Below are positions 47,012-55,509 of a DNA stretch of 64,000 nt, one piece after another. The DNA comes from Cupriavidus plantarum (GTDB lineage: Bacteria > Pseudomonadota > Gammaproteobacteria > Burkholderiales > Burkholderiaceae), in assembly GCF_905397285.1 (NCBI RefSeq), contig NZ_CAJPUX010000001.1:620001-684000 (forward strand), given 5' to 3'. The notes under the pieces were generated by a model. The model was not told where the DNA came from. It saw only the letters and a program-made list of their open reading frames with translations, and made no database searches. Within the stretch, counting starts at the first letter, position 1; each line of letters starts with the position of its first letter. Made by a program: the position numbers and the translations under genes.

Positions 47012-47914
47012 ATGACCATCGCCCCCCCGCCACTGGCCGAGAAGCCAGATCTGCCCGCGCCCCTTACCCACGAATCGCCCGAGGACGACGATTACCATCG
47101 CCGGTTCGGCGGCGTCGCGCGCCTTTACGGCGCGGAGGGCCTCGCGCGGCTCGAGGCCGCCAGCGTCTGCGTGGTCGGCATCGGCGGGGTGGGCAGCTGG
47201 GCCGCGGAAGCGCTGGCGCGCAATGCCATCGGCCGCATCACGCTGATCGACCTCGACCACATCGCGGTGTCCAACACCAACCGGCAGATCCACGCGCTCG
47301 GCGACGCCTATGGGCGCGCCAAGGTGGAAGCCATGGCGGAGCGCATCGTCGCGATCAATCCGCGCTGCCGCGTCAGCACGGTCGATGATTTCGTGACGAC
47401 CGAGAACGTCGCCGAATTGCTCGGCGGTTTCGATTACGTCATCGACGCGATCGACTCGGTGAAGGTGAAGATCGCGATGATCGCGTGGGCGCGCCGCGAA
47501 GGCCGGGCGTTCATCACGTGCGGGGGTGCGGGCGGCCAGCTCGATCCCACGCGCGTGCGCATCGAAGATCTGTCGCGGACGGTCCAGGATCCGCTGCTCG
47601 CGAAGGTGCGGCAGTCGCTGCGGCAGAAGTGGAACTTCCCGCGTAACCCCAAGCGCAAATTCGATATCCAGGCGGTGTATTCGGACGAGCCGCTGCGCTA
47701 TCCCGAGCCCGAGCAGCAGGCGTGCGAGATCGACGAGGCGCCACCCGCGCAGCCCGTCGCGCCGAGCGGTCCGCAGGGGCTTGCGTGTGCGGGCTTCGGG
47801 TCGTCGGTGGCCGTGACGGCGGTGTTCGGGTTTGTCGCCGCGTCGGCGGTGATCGGCGCGATTGCCGCGGCGCCGCCTGTCACCACGCCTCTCACGCCGC
47901 CTGTTGCCGGGTAA
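47012..47914 (+). CDS. tcdA: tRNA threonylcarbamoyladenosine dehydratase TcdA
   Basis: A 300-residue E1-like enzyme that cyclises t6A37 of tRNA to ct6A using ATP. The nucleotide site is VCVVGIGGVGSWAAEALARN (52-71), then LIDLDHIAVSNTNRQIHALG and DAIDSVKVKIAMIAWARR. FITCGGAGGQLDPTRVRIED follows, and the C-terminus ends in a hydrophobic membrane-like helix (VTAVFGFVAASAVIGAIAAA), as in E. coli CsdL/TcdA. An ATG three codons upstream is also possible. TTAAAAT directly before it may be the -10. Confidence 0.94.
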   Translation: MTIAPPPLAEKPDLPAPLTHESPEDDDYHRRFGGVARLYGAEGLARLEAASVCVVGIGGVGSWAAEALARNAIGRITLIDLDHIAVSNTNRQIHALGDAYGRAKVEAMAERIVAINPRCRVSTVDDFVTTENVAELLGGFDYVIDAIDSVKVKIAMIAWARREGRAFITCGGAGGQLDPTRVRIEDLSRTVQDPLLAKVRQSLRQKWNFPRNPKRKFDIQAVYSDEPLRYPEPEQQACEIDEAPPAQPVAPSGPQGLACAGFGSSVAVTAVFGFVAASAVIGAIAAAPPVTTPLTPPVAG

Positions 47915-47922
47915 TCGGCAGA

Positions 47923-48501
47923 TCAGGCCGCCAACGTCTTCAGCAACGCGTCTACCTGCGCGTCGTCCGGGGCGCTGTTGTCGAAGAAGATCAACTCCGG
48001 GTAGTCGGCCGGCGCGGGCTGGAATCGCCGCGTGCGATAGGCTTCCCAGTGCGCGAGCTTGTACGCATCGTTGGGGTTGCCGCGCTGGATGATGCGCGCA
48101 TGCGCTTCTTCCTCGGGCAGATGCACCCACAGGATGCTGACGGTCGTTCCTTCCGGCACGTGCAGCCATTGCGGATCGCTGAGCTGGTGCGCGCGGATCT
48201 CGCGAGATAGCGGGCCGATGACGATCACGCTGATGCCCAGTGCGAGGTTCTCCCGCGCTGTGTCGAGCAGGCCTTCGTACTCGGGGTCGCGCAGGTTGTC
48301 CAGATAGGCGGGGCTGTCGCGGTCGTTCGGATCGCCCGTGATCGCGCGCATGGCCGCCGCGCTGTAGCGGCCGTACAGCGTGTCCTTGTCGAGCAGGCAG
48401 AACGGTTCGCCCGTCGCGGCCATGAGGGGGCCGATCAGGCGATGCGCAAGCGTGGTCTTGCCGGTGCCGGCGTGACCGCAGAAGAAGATCATTCTGGGCA
48501 T
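47923..48501 (-). CDS. small AAA/zeta-toxin-like P-loop kinase
   Basis: A 192-residue P-loop protein resembling adenylate-kinase-like or gluconate/shikimate-kinase-type enzymes. The Walker A motif GHAGTGKTTLAHRLI begins at residue 9. A LDKDTLYGRYS stretch and VIVIGPLSREIR, HLPEEEAHARIIQRGNPNDA with lid-type arginines follow. The substrate is unknown. A start three codons later is possible. It converges on tcdA with 8 bp between stops and diverges from the hemerythrin gene with 51 bp between, so a shared promoter region is likely. Confidence 0.82.
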   Translation of the reverse strand: MPRMIFFCGHAGTGKTTLAHRLIGPLMAATGEPFCLLDKDTLYGRYSAAAMRAITGDPNDRDSPAYLDNLRDPEYEGLLDTARENLALGISVIVIGPLSREIRAHQLSDPQWLHVPEGTTVSILWVHLPEEEAHARIIQRGNPNDAYKLAHWEAYRTRRFQPAPADYPELIFFDNSAPDDAQVDALLKTLAA

Positions 48502-48552
48502 GGGGCACAGCATAACGCGGTATGCTTGCGTCTTGCATTTCGAGTGCCTGCC

Positions 48553-49110
48553 ATGACCGCCACCGACACGCGTTTGTCCGACCTCGCCTCCATGACCCCA
48601 TTCGCGACCACCTCCGCGACCCCATCGGCGACAACCACCGCGACCACCTCCATGCCGACCTCCACGGCCGTGTCGCCTTCGCCCTATGAGGGGTTGTCGT
48701 CCGAGGGGCTGCCCGCGGATCTCCATCTGGATGAGCCGGTCACCGACGCCACGCACGCCGAATTCGTGCAGCTGCTTGCGGCCGCCGTCGCGGCTGACGA
48801 CGAAGGGTTCCTCGCCGCGTTCGACGCATGGATCGATCACACGCGCTACCACTTTCAGCAGGAAGAACAGTGGATGGAAGCGATGGCCTTCGGCCCGCGC
48901 GGGTGCCATGCGGGCGAACACCAGCAGGTGCTGGCGATTGCCGAGGCGATCCGCACCGCCGTGGCCGACGACGGCCGCCTCGATCTGGGCCGCCGCCTCG
49001 CCGGCGAGCTATCGGGCTGGTTCGACCATCACGTCAAGTCGATGGACGCGATGATGGTCAGCCATATGAAGGCCAACGGCTTCTCGCTGGTGGAGGGGCC
49101 GCCGGCCTGA
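48553..49110 (+). CDS. bacteriohemerythrin-like protein with Thr/Ser-rich leader
   Basis: A 185-residue protein with a C-terminal hemerythrin domain for a di-iron, oxygen-binding site. Iron-ligand positions are seen in DATHAEFVQLL (H93), WIDHTRYHFQQEEQWMEA (H120, H124, E128), GCHAGEHQQVLAI (H143, H147 by pattern) and FDHHVKSMDAMM near 165 with a terminal aspartate. The first 55 residues are low-complexity threonine, serine, alanine and proline, which is unusual for the family. Function in oxygen sensing or storage is inferred. It converges on cnoX. Confidence 0.85.
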   Translation: MTATDTRLSDLASMTPFATTSATPSATTTATTSMPTSTAVSPSPYEGLSSEGLPADLHLDEPVTDATHAEFVQLLAAAVAADDEGFLAAFDAWIDHTRYHFQQEEQWMEAMAFGPRGCHAGEHQQVLAIAEAIRTAVADDGRLDLGRRLAGELSGWFDHHVKSMDAMMVSHMKANGFSLVEGPPA

Positions 49111-49123
49111 GTGGCAAGCGCGC

Positions 49124-49969
49124 TCAGTTGAGCGCGGTGGCCAGCTGGCGGCGCCAGCGCGAGACGATGTCCGGCTGGTCCGCGAGCATCTCGAACACCG
49201 ACAGCATCGTTTTGCGGCCCGCGTCGTCCTCGAACGCACGGTCGCGCCGCACGATCTCCAGCAACTGCGCGAGCGCGCCCTCGTACTCGCGGCGCGCGAT
49301 CAGCACGCGCGCGAGGTCCAGCCTTGCGGCCAGATCGGTCGGTGCCGCTTCCACGCGCGCGGTGAGCGTGCTGGCATCGGGCAGGTCCGACACGTTCTGC
49401 ATCGCGTCGATGCGCGTGCGCAGCGCCGCATAGGCATCGAGCTGCGGCGCCTTCGGCGATAGCCGCTCGAACTCGGCCTCCGCTTCGGCGATCGCATTGC
49501 CATCGAGCAGGAACGAGATATAGGCCAGTCGCACGTCATCGGCGCCCGGGTCGTAGGCCAGCGCAGCCTGGAACGCGGCCCGCGCCCCGTCGCGATCGCC
49601 AGCTTCCAGCAATTGCCGGGCCTCGAGCAGCGCGAGGTCCGCGGGATTCGGCGACAGGCGCTCGAGGAACTCGCGCAGGCCCGACTCGGGCAGCACGCCA
49701 GTGAACTGATCCACGGCCTCCCCATCGACGAACGCCACCACATGCGGAATACTGCGAACGCCGAAATGCGCGGCGAGCTGCTGGTTCTCGTCGACGTTCA
49801 CCTTGGCCAGGCGCCATGCGCCGCCGGCTTCGGCTTCCAGCTTTTCCAGCATCGGGCCGAGGGTACGGCACGGTCCGCACCACGGCGCCCAGAAATCGAC
49901 CAGCACGGGGACCTGACGCGATAACTCGATGACTTCCGCTTCGAAGTTCTGCAGGGTGACGTCGCTCAT
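49124..49969 (-). CDS. cnoX: thioredoxin-TPR chaperedoxin CnoX (YbbN-like)
   Basis: A 281-residue protein with a thioredoxin domain (about 1-110) and a TPR tail (about 120-281), the CnoX/YbbN arrangement. CnoX is a holdase that protects clients from oxidation and hands them to GroEL. The active site is a full WCGPC (residues 30-34), while E. coli CnoX has a redox-poor motif, so this one can probably act as a true reductase. TPR-like stretches include LLEARQLLEAGDRDGARAAF and DLARVLIARREYEGALAQLL. Confidence 0.93.
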   Translation of the reverse strand: MSDVTLQNFEAEVIELSRQVPVLVDFWAPWCGPCRTLGPMLEKLEAEAGGAWRLAKVNVDENQQLAAHFGVRSIPHVVAFVDGEAVDQFTGVLPESGLREFLERLSPNPADLALLEARQLLEAGDRDGARAAFQAALAYDPGADDVRLAYISFLLDGNAIAEAEAEFERLSPKAPQLDAYAALRTRIDAMQNVSDLPDASTLTARVEAAPTDLAARLDLARVLIARREYEGALAQLLEIVRRDRAFEDDAGRKTMLSVFEMLADQPDIVSRWRRQLATALN

Positions 49970-50173
49970 CGTATTGGCCTCGTTTCGTTTGACGGTTGTT
50001 GAGGCGTATTGTGGGGGCGAATGCCGGAAACACAACCGCCATGAGTGGATGTGTGCCCGGCGGCCCCGGACCAAGGGATAGTCATGGGTTGAAAATAGCA
50101 CGGTCGTTCAGTTATATTGGCCCTCGATGCGCATACAGGCACCCAGAACAGGCCGAGCCAACAGGAGACAGTC

Positions 50174-51925
50174 ATGACCGCCGCTTCGTCCACAGCTTCG
50201 TCCGCCGCTCCGTCCACAGCTTCTCCCTTCACCACGCCGCCGGACCGCCCGCACTTCCGCGCATGGCCGCGCCGCCTGCCGACGCAGGTCGTGCTGCCCG
50301 ACACCTCGCTCTGGTACAACCTCGAAGTATCCGCGCGCCGCTACCCGGATAAGGCGGCCATCCGCTACTTCGGCGGCACGGTGACGTTCCGCGAGATGGA
50401 AGCCCAGGCCAGCTCGCTGGCCGGCTGGCTGCAGCAGCGTGCCGGCGTGAAGAAGGGGGATCGCGTGCTGCTGTACATGCAGAACTGCCCGCAGTTCCTG
50501 CTCTCGTATTACGCGATCCTGCGGGCGGACGCGGTGGTCGTGCCCGTCAATCCGATGAATCGGACGGAGGAATTCCGGCACTACATTACCGACGCGCAGG
50601 CGAAGGTCGCGATCTGCAGTGCGGATCTGGCGGCCGGCGTCGAGGAGGCGAACGCGGGCGTGCCCGCGGACGCGCAACTCGCGCACATACTCGTCACGGA
50701 ATACGCCGATGCGCTGCCGCCCACGCACGTGCATCCCGAGGATGCCCCGCCGGCATGGCTGACGGCCGTGCACCCGCTGCCAGCCGGCTATGCGCGCTGG
50801 ACCGACGCGATGGGCGCGCGCCTGGCACCGGGCCCGCACACCGCGGGGCCCGACGACATGGCGGTGATGCCGTACACGTCCGGCACCACGGGCTTTCCCA
50901 AGGGGTGCATCCATACCCATCGCACGGTCATGCATAACGTGATCGGCGGGGCCACATGGTCGGGGAATGGCTCCGAATCCGTGCAGTTGTCCGTGCTCCC
51001 ACTGTTCCACGTGACCGGCATGCAGTACGGCATGAACGTGCCGATCTACACGGGCGCGACGGTCGTGATGCTGCCGCGATGGGACCGGGAGGTCGCCGGC
51101 CGCCTGATCTCTCGCTATCAGGTTACGCACTGGACCAATATCCCGACGATGGTGATCGATTTCCTCGGCAGTCCGAATCTGTCCGACTTCGACCTCCGCA
51201 GCCTGCGCTATATCGGCGGCGGCGGCGCGGCCATGCCGCAGGCGGTGGCGGAGCGGCTGCGCGAGCAGTTCGGGCTGTCGTATATCGAGGGCTATGGCTT
51301 GTCCGAAACGATCGCGCCCACGCACAGCAATCCGCTCGAACGGCCGAAGCAGCAGTGCCTCGGCATTCCGACGTTCAACACCGATGCGCGCGTGATCGAT
51401 CCCGTCACGCTCCAGGAACTGCCCGTGGGCGAGGTCGGCGAGATCATCGTGCGTGGGCCGCAGGTCTTCAAGGGCTACTGGGGCAAGCCGGACGCGACGC
51501 GCGACGCGTTCATCGAATTCGAGGGCGCGACGTTCTTCCGCACGGGCGATCTGGGCCGTATGGACGAGGACGGTTATTTCTTCCTCACGGACCGGCTCAA
51601 GCGCATGATCAACGCATCGGGCTTCAAGGTATGGCCGGCCGAGGTGGAGAACCTGTTGTACAAGCATCCCGCCGTGCAGGAGGCCTGCATCATCGGCACG
51701 CACGATCCCTATCGCGGCGAGACCGTGAAGGCGGTGGTAGTCCTGCGCGCCGCCGCGCGCGGCAACACCACGGCGGACGACATCATCGGCTGGGCGCGGG
51801 ACAATATGGCCGCGTACAAGTACCCACGCGTGGTCGAGTTCGTCGATGCGCTGCCGAAGTCCGGCACCGGCAAGGTAATGTGGCGGCAGTTGCAGGAAAG
51901 CGAAAACGCGAAGGCGGGCGGCTGA
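50174..51925 (+). CDS. long-chain acyl-CoA synthetase-like AMP-dependent ligase
   Basis: A 583-residue AMP-forming ligase that would activate a carboxylic acid to its CoA ester. The P-loop is YTSGTTGFPKGCIHTHRTV (from residue 234). Later come YIGGGGAAMPQAVAERL, IEGYGLSETIAPTH, FFRTGDLGRMDEDGYFFLTD, DRLKRMINASGFKVWPAEVE and the catalytic lysine in LPKSGTGKVMW. A low-complexity serine/alanine start of about 18 residues precedes the domain. The substrate is not determined by motif; its fold pattern fits medium- or long-chain fatty acids. AGGAGA precedes the ATG. Confidence 0.92.
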   Translation: MTAASSTASSAAPSTASPFTTPPDRPHFRAWPRRLPTQVVLPDTSLWYNLEVSARRYPDKAAIRYFGGTVTFREMEAQASSLAGWLQQRAGVKKGDRVLLYMQNCPQFLLSYYAILRADAVVVPVNPMNRTEEFRHYITDAQAKVAICSADLAAGVEEANAGVPADAQLAHILVTEYADALPPTHVHPEDAPPAWLTAVHPLPAGYARWTDAMGARLAPGPHTAGPDDMAVMPYTSGTTGFPKGCIHTHRTVMHNVIGGATWSGNGSESVQLSVLPLFHVTGMQYGMNVPIYTGATVVMLPRWDREVAGRLISRYQVTHWTNIPTMVIDFLGSPNLSDFDLRSLRYIGGGGAAMPQAVAERLREQFGLSYIEGYGLSETIAPTHSNPLERPKQQCLGIPTFNTDARVIDPVTLQELPVGEVGEIIVRGPQVFKGYWGKPDATRDAFIEFEGATFFRTGDLGRMDEDGYFFLTDRLKRMINASGFKVWPAEVENLLYKHPAVQEACIIGTHDPYRGETVKAVVVLRAAARGNTTADDIIGWARDNMAAYKYPRVVEFVDALPKSGTGKVMWRQLQESENAKAGG

Positions 51926-51928
51926 GCC

Positions 51929-52738
51929 TCAGTGTCCTCTCGCGCGCATCAGCATGCGGACCATGGTCTTGTAGCCCCGGTCGCGCGCGTGCCGCGTGGG
52001 CGTGATGCCTTCCCGATCCGGAAGGTTCGCATCCGCGCCGGCATCGAGCAGCAGCTGCACGATCTCCTCGTAACGCGAGGTCCCGTCGCCAAGAATCACG
52101 GCCTCCAGCAGCGCGGTCCAGCCGAGCTGGTTTACGTGATCGACCGCGATGCCGGACTTCAGCAGCAGGCGCACCACCTCCGTGTTGCCATGCTGCGCGG
52201 CCGCGATCAGCGCGGTGCCGTCGTAACGGTCCGTGCTGTTGAGGTCCGCGCCGTGCGAAAGCGATAGCCGGACGATATCCACTTGTCCCGTGGCCGAGGC
52301 CAGCAGGAAGGCGCTGTTGGCCTCGGCATCCTTGCGATTGACGTCCGCGCCGGCGAGGATCAGCGTGCGCGCGACATCGCCGCGACGGTTGTAAAGCGCG
52401 CTGAGCAGCGCGGTGCGTCCGCGTTCGTCCGCGGCCAGCGGCGATGCGCCCGCCGACAGCAGCCGGTTGACGAGATCGAGGTCACCGAGCGATGCCGCGG
52501 TGATGAGGTTGCGATCGATCGCGGTGACGCCTTCCGGCCGCACGGAGGCGGGCGCGGGATCATGCGTGACGGGCGGGCGCGGGCGTGCCGGTAATGGAAC
52601 CGGGCCCGCCGCGACGATCGACCGGGCGAGCGACTGGCCGCCCTGACCCGCGAGCAACGCGCCGCCCATCAACACCCCCATGAGCCCCAGCATCTCGGCA
52701 ATGGCCTGGCGTCGGGTGCGTGAGTGGGGACGAGTCAT
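51929..52738 (-). CDS. exported ankyrin-repeat protein
   Basis: A 269-residue protein with an N-terminal membrane or signal segment (about 14-35, after SRTRRQAIAEM, a Tat-like RR context), a proline-rich linker, then ankyrin repeats from about 75 to 262: DLVNRLLSAGASPLAADERG, GRTALLSALYNRRGDVARTL, NSAFLLASATGQVDIVRLSL and TALIAAAQHGNTEVVRLLLK. Such single-copy exported ankyrins often partner catalase or periplasmic enzymes, but no partner is evident here. It is 12 bp after chaC on the same strand. Confidence 0.88.
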   Translation of the reverse strand: MTRPHSRTRRQAIAEMLGLMGVLMGGALLAGQGGQSLARSIVAAGPVPLPARPRPPVTHDPAPASVRPEGVTAIDRNLITAASLGDLDLVNRLLSAGASPLAADERGRTALLSALYNRRGDVARTLILAGADVNRKDAEANSAFLLASATGQVDIVRLSLSHGADLNSTDRYDGTALIAAAQHGNTEVVRLLLKSGIAVDHVNQLGWTALLEAVILGDGTSRYEEIVQLLLDAGADANLPDREGITPTRHARDRGYKTMVRMLMRARGH

Positions 52739-52750
52739 GGCCGTTTCGGT

Positions 52751-53563
52751 TCAGACGGTCTCGTGTGGGGCCATGGTGGAAGCCACGGCGTTGTCGGCCC
52801 GCCCGGCATCGGCCGGCGATCCGGAACCCTGCGGAGCAGGGTGGGTACCGGCCGCGGCGCTGCTGCCTTCGCGCGCGTCGCGTTCCTGCAACTGGCGCCA
52901 CAGGCGCTCGAGGTACGGGTCGCCCACGCCATGCGTGGCAAGGCCGAGCAGCGTCTGCTGGAGGTAGTCGCGCGCCGGGCCGTAGACGCCGCATGCATGC
53001 CGCAGGCAGCCGACGACCTCGTCATCGGGCAGGCGCCCCGCATAGCCATTGTGGTCCCGGTTCATGACGAAGGCGAGCGCGCGGCGCGGTGCGCTGTGCG
53101 TACCGTCACCGAATTTCAGCCGGAGCCAGCGCGGGTGATAGGCGCCCGTCATCATCTCGCGGCGCCACAGCACGCGGAACTCCTGCTCGATCACATTTTT
53201 CGGGATGCGGAACGCCATGCCCGTGCAGCTGCCGCCGCGGTCGAGTCCGAGCACGAGGCCGGGATGGTCCCAGGTGCCGCGATTGATACGGGAGTACAGA
53301 TAGAAGCCGCGATGGTAGCCGTGTACCGTCGCGACGCGTCGGTCGGTATGGACGACCATCGGGTTCCAGATCAGCGAGCCGTAGCCAAAGATCCAGACGT
53401 CGCCGCTATCGCCGTCGGGACCGTCCGCATCGGCGCGTTCCGCCAGCGCGCACCGCAGGGAACGTTCGATCGCATCTTCGGTCAACAGCGAGGACGCGAC
53501 GGGCGTGCTGCACAGCGAGGCGCGCAGCCTATCCGATTCGAGGTCCTGTCTGGTGATGGCCAT
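52751..53563 (-). CDS. chaC: ChaC-like gamma-glutamylcyclotransferase
   Basis: A 270-residue ChaC-family enzyme; characterised members cleave glutathione to 5-oxoproline and Cys-Gly. The substrate loop FGYGSLIWNP (59-68) and the catalytic glutamate E136 in WRREMMTGAYHPRW are both present. VLGLDRGGSCTGMAFRIP is also conserved. The C-terminal 35 residues are low-complexity. Start could be four codons upstream. It is followed closely by the ankyrin gene. Confidence 0.92.
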   Translation of the reverse strand: MAITRQDLESDRLRASLCSTPVASSLLTEDAIERSLRCALAERADADGPDGDSGDVWIFGYGSLIWNPMVVHTDRRVATVHGYHRGFYLYSRINRGTWDHPGLVLGLDRGGSCTGMAFRIPKNVIEQEFRVLWRREMMTGAYHPRWLRLKFGDGTHSAPRRALAFVMNRDHNGYAGRLPDDEVVGCLRHACGVYGPARDYLQQTLLGLATHGVGDPYLERLWRQLQERDAREGSSAAAGTHPAPQGSGSPADAGRADNAVASTMAPHETV

Positions 53564-53632
53564 GCGTGCAAGCATAATCCAAAGCCGGCGATGGTGTGTC
53601 CGCGTAACCACGGTCTTCCCACATTTCCACAG

Positions 53633-53654
53633 GCCGTGGTGTTTGCGCCACGGC
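53633..53654. promoter_or_regulatory. inverted repeat between chaC and a small gene
   Basis: GCCGTGG and CCACGGC are perfect 7-bp arms around an 8-base spacer. TACAAT at 53669-53674 is a -10 candidate for the plus-strand gene, so the palindrome would sit over its upstream promoter part. Confidence 0.5.
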
Positions 53655-53721
53655 GGGACGTATGTTCGTACAATGGAGCGGCACGTTCCCTAACGGCAGG
53701 TCAATGACAGGAGAGGGCGCC

Positions 53722-54042
53722 ATGGCGCGTACGCTAACCGTGGTCTTCAACAACGGCAAGGAATTCGAGTTCACGCTGACGGAGGCCGAACTCGCCGGCA
53801 TCGGCGAAGACGCGGCGTGGCGTTGGTTCGATCGCGAATACGCCGAGCTCGATTGCCAGGCGTCGAGCCCCGTGGGAAAGGTGCTCGTGATCGACAAGAT
53901 CTTGAATGTCGCACGCTTCTCGGGGGAGCGGCGTTTCAGCGGCGACGCCGCGTGGGCGCAGGAATTCGCGCGTCACGCGGGCCGCCTGCTCGACCGTGAC
54001 AAGGTCCGCGTTGACGTTGGCAACGCGTCCATCGGGTTCTGA
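53722..54042 (+). CDS. conserved small protein of unknown function
   Basis: A 106-residue soluble protein I do not recognise. It begins MARTLTVVFNNGKEFEFTLT and is acidic and aromatic in the middle (EDAAWRWFDREYAELDC), with a basic C-terminal half. No signal peptide, membrane helix or metal motif is visible. AGGAGAGG precedes the chosen ATG, which supports it over two in-frame upstream starts. It converges on the FKBP gene. Confidence 0.78.
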   Translation: MARTLTVVFNNGKEFEFTLTEAELAGIGEDAAWRWFDREYAELDCQASSPVGKVLVIDKILNVARFSGERRFSGDAAWAQEFARHAGRLLDRDKVRVDVGNASIGF

Positions 54043-54058
54043 CGGCCGACTGGAAAGC

Positions 54059-54406
54059 TTAGACCGACAGCAATTCCACTTCGAACAGCAGCGTGGCGTT
54101 CGGCGGAATCACGCCGCCGGCGCCGCGCGCGCCGTAGCCGAGATCGGCGGGGATGACCAGGCGGCGCGTACCGCCGACCTTCATGCCCTGCACGCCTTCG
54201 TCCCAGCCGCGAATCACGTGGCCGGCGCCCAGCGGGAACACGAACGGATCGTTGCGGTCCTTGCTCGAGTCGAACTTGCGGCCAGCCTGGCCGTTCTCGT
54301 ACAGCCAGCCCGTGTAATGCACGGTCACATGCTTGCCGGCGGTGGCTTCCGTGCCGTTACCGACGACGGTGTCTTCATACTGCAGGCCAGAGGGAGTGGT
54401 TTGCAT
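54059..54406 (-). CDS. FKBP-type peptidyl-prolyl isomerase
   Basis: A 115-residue cytoplasmic FKBP that isomerises proline peptide bonds. The whole domain is present: [80 protein letters not shown] and [10 protein letters not shown]. All aromatic pocket positions look conserved. No signal peptide is present, unlike FkpA. It is 39 bp after yaeQ. Confidence 0.95.
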   Translation of the reverse strand: MQTTPSGLQYEDTVVGNGTEATAGKHVTVHYTGWLYENGQAGRKFDSSKDRNDPFVFPLGAGHVIRGWDEGVQGMKVGGTRRLVIPADLGYGARGAGGVIPPNATLLFEVELLSV

Positions 54407-54445
54407 CGTGAGTTTCCTTGAGGGGAAGCGTGGGTCGGCAGCGCG

Positions 54446-54991
54446 TCAGTCGGCGCGCTGGAGGACGTCCAGTGTGAGCTGGACGTTGTGATCGTCGTCG
54501 CTGACCCAGATTTCGCCATCCTGGATCGTGACGGACAGCCGCATCGCGCGTTGCGCCAGGCCGGCCAGCGCGTCGACCGCGTCCTGCGGGACATTGTAGA
54601 TGGTGACGTTGCGCAGCTTGCCGGCCTTGCCCGCGATGCCCTTCCACCATTCGCGCGCGCTGGCGCTCTGGTAGGTGAACACGGTGACGCGCTGGGCGCG
54701 CGAGGACGCGCGCTTGAGGCGCGTTTCGTCGGGCTGGCCGAGGTCGATCCAGTGGAGGATGTCGCCGGTCAGCGCCTTGTCCCAGAGATCGGGCTCGTCG
54801 GGTTCGTCCAGGCCGCGCGTGAAGGTCAGCGTTTCGGTGGCCTCGCACGCGAACGCGAGCACGCGGATCATCATGCGCGCGTCGTTTTCGGACGGATGCT
54901 GGGCGATGGTCAGCGCGTGGCTGCCGTAATAGGGCCGATCCATGTCGGATACCGACAGTTCGGCCTTGAAGATGGTGGACTTGAGCGCCAT
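54446..54991 (-). CDS. yaeQ: YaeQ family protein
   Basis: A 181-residue YaeQ protein, of unresolved function, with a fold related to PD-(D/E)XK nucleases. Marks are ALKSTIFKAELSVSDMDRPY, HPSENDARMMIRVLAFACEA, DLWDKALTGDILHWIDLGQP and the end WVSDDDHNVQLTLDVL. Length matches E. coli YaeQ. Confidence 0.94.
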   Translation of the reverse strand: MALKSTIFKAELSVSDMDRPYYGSHALTIAQHPSENDARMMIRVLAFACEATETLTFTRGLDEPDEPDLWDKALTGDILHWIDLGQPDETRLKRASSRAQRVTVFTYQSASAREWWKGIAGKAGKLRNVTIYNVPQDAVDALAGLAQRAMRLSVTIQDGEIWVSDDDHNVQLTLDVLQRAD

Positions 54992-55079
54992 GGGCCTGAT
55001 TGGTGTCGCGGATAAAGACGCGCGAAAGGCCGCATCATACGTGATCCGCGCAAATCCACCGACAGTCCGGGCGCGGACC

Positions 55080-55388
55080 TCAGGACTTGCGGTAGTCGCT
55101 CAGGTAGAAACGCAGCAGCGCGGAGGCGAGCACGAGGCCGAGGAACGCGGCGGCCGCGACCATCGCGAGACCCGCAGCGCTGTTGATCTGGCCATCCACG
55201 GCCAGGCGGACCAGCACGGTCAGCACGAGCATGCCGAGCACCGGCAGCAGCAGGGCGTTGCGGCCGTACGTGCGGAATGCCCAGAGCGGGAACCGGCGCA
55301 GGAACTGAAGGGGAATGCTGCACACCAGGCAGGCGCCGGCCGCGGCGAGGGACGCCGCAACGACGTCTCCGGGAGAAATGGCAATCAT
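55080..55388 (-). CDS. small membrane protein of unknown function
   Basis: A 102-residue protein with three hydrophobic helices (about 7-29, 45-63 and 70-93) and a basic loop RRFPLWAFRTYGRN between the first two. No family was recognised. It stands alone on the minus strand, 88 bp before yaeQ in transcription direction, and could share a transcript with it. Confidence 0.75.
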   Translation of the reverse strand: MIAISPGDVVAASLAAAGACLVCSIPLQFLRRFPLWAFRTYGRNALLLPVLGMLVLTVLVRLAVDGQINSAAGLAMVAAAAFLGLVLASALLRFYLSDYRKS

Positions 55389-55509
55389 CTTGACTCGCGT
55401 CGCCGGGACACGCGGGGCAGCGGGACGCGGCAGGTAGGGATTTAATGCAAGGCGCTGATTCTACAGAAGATTTTTGGCGCAAAGGTGACGCCGGGGCGTC
55501 ATCCCGCAC

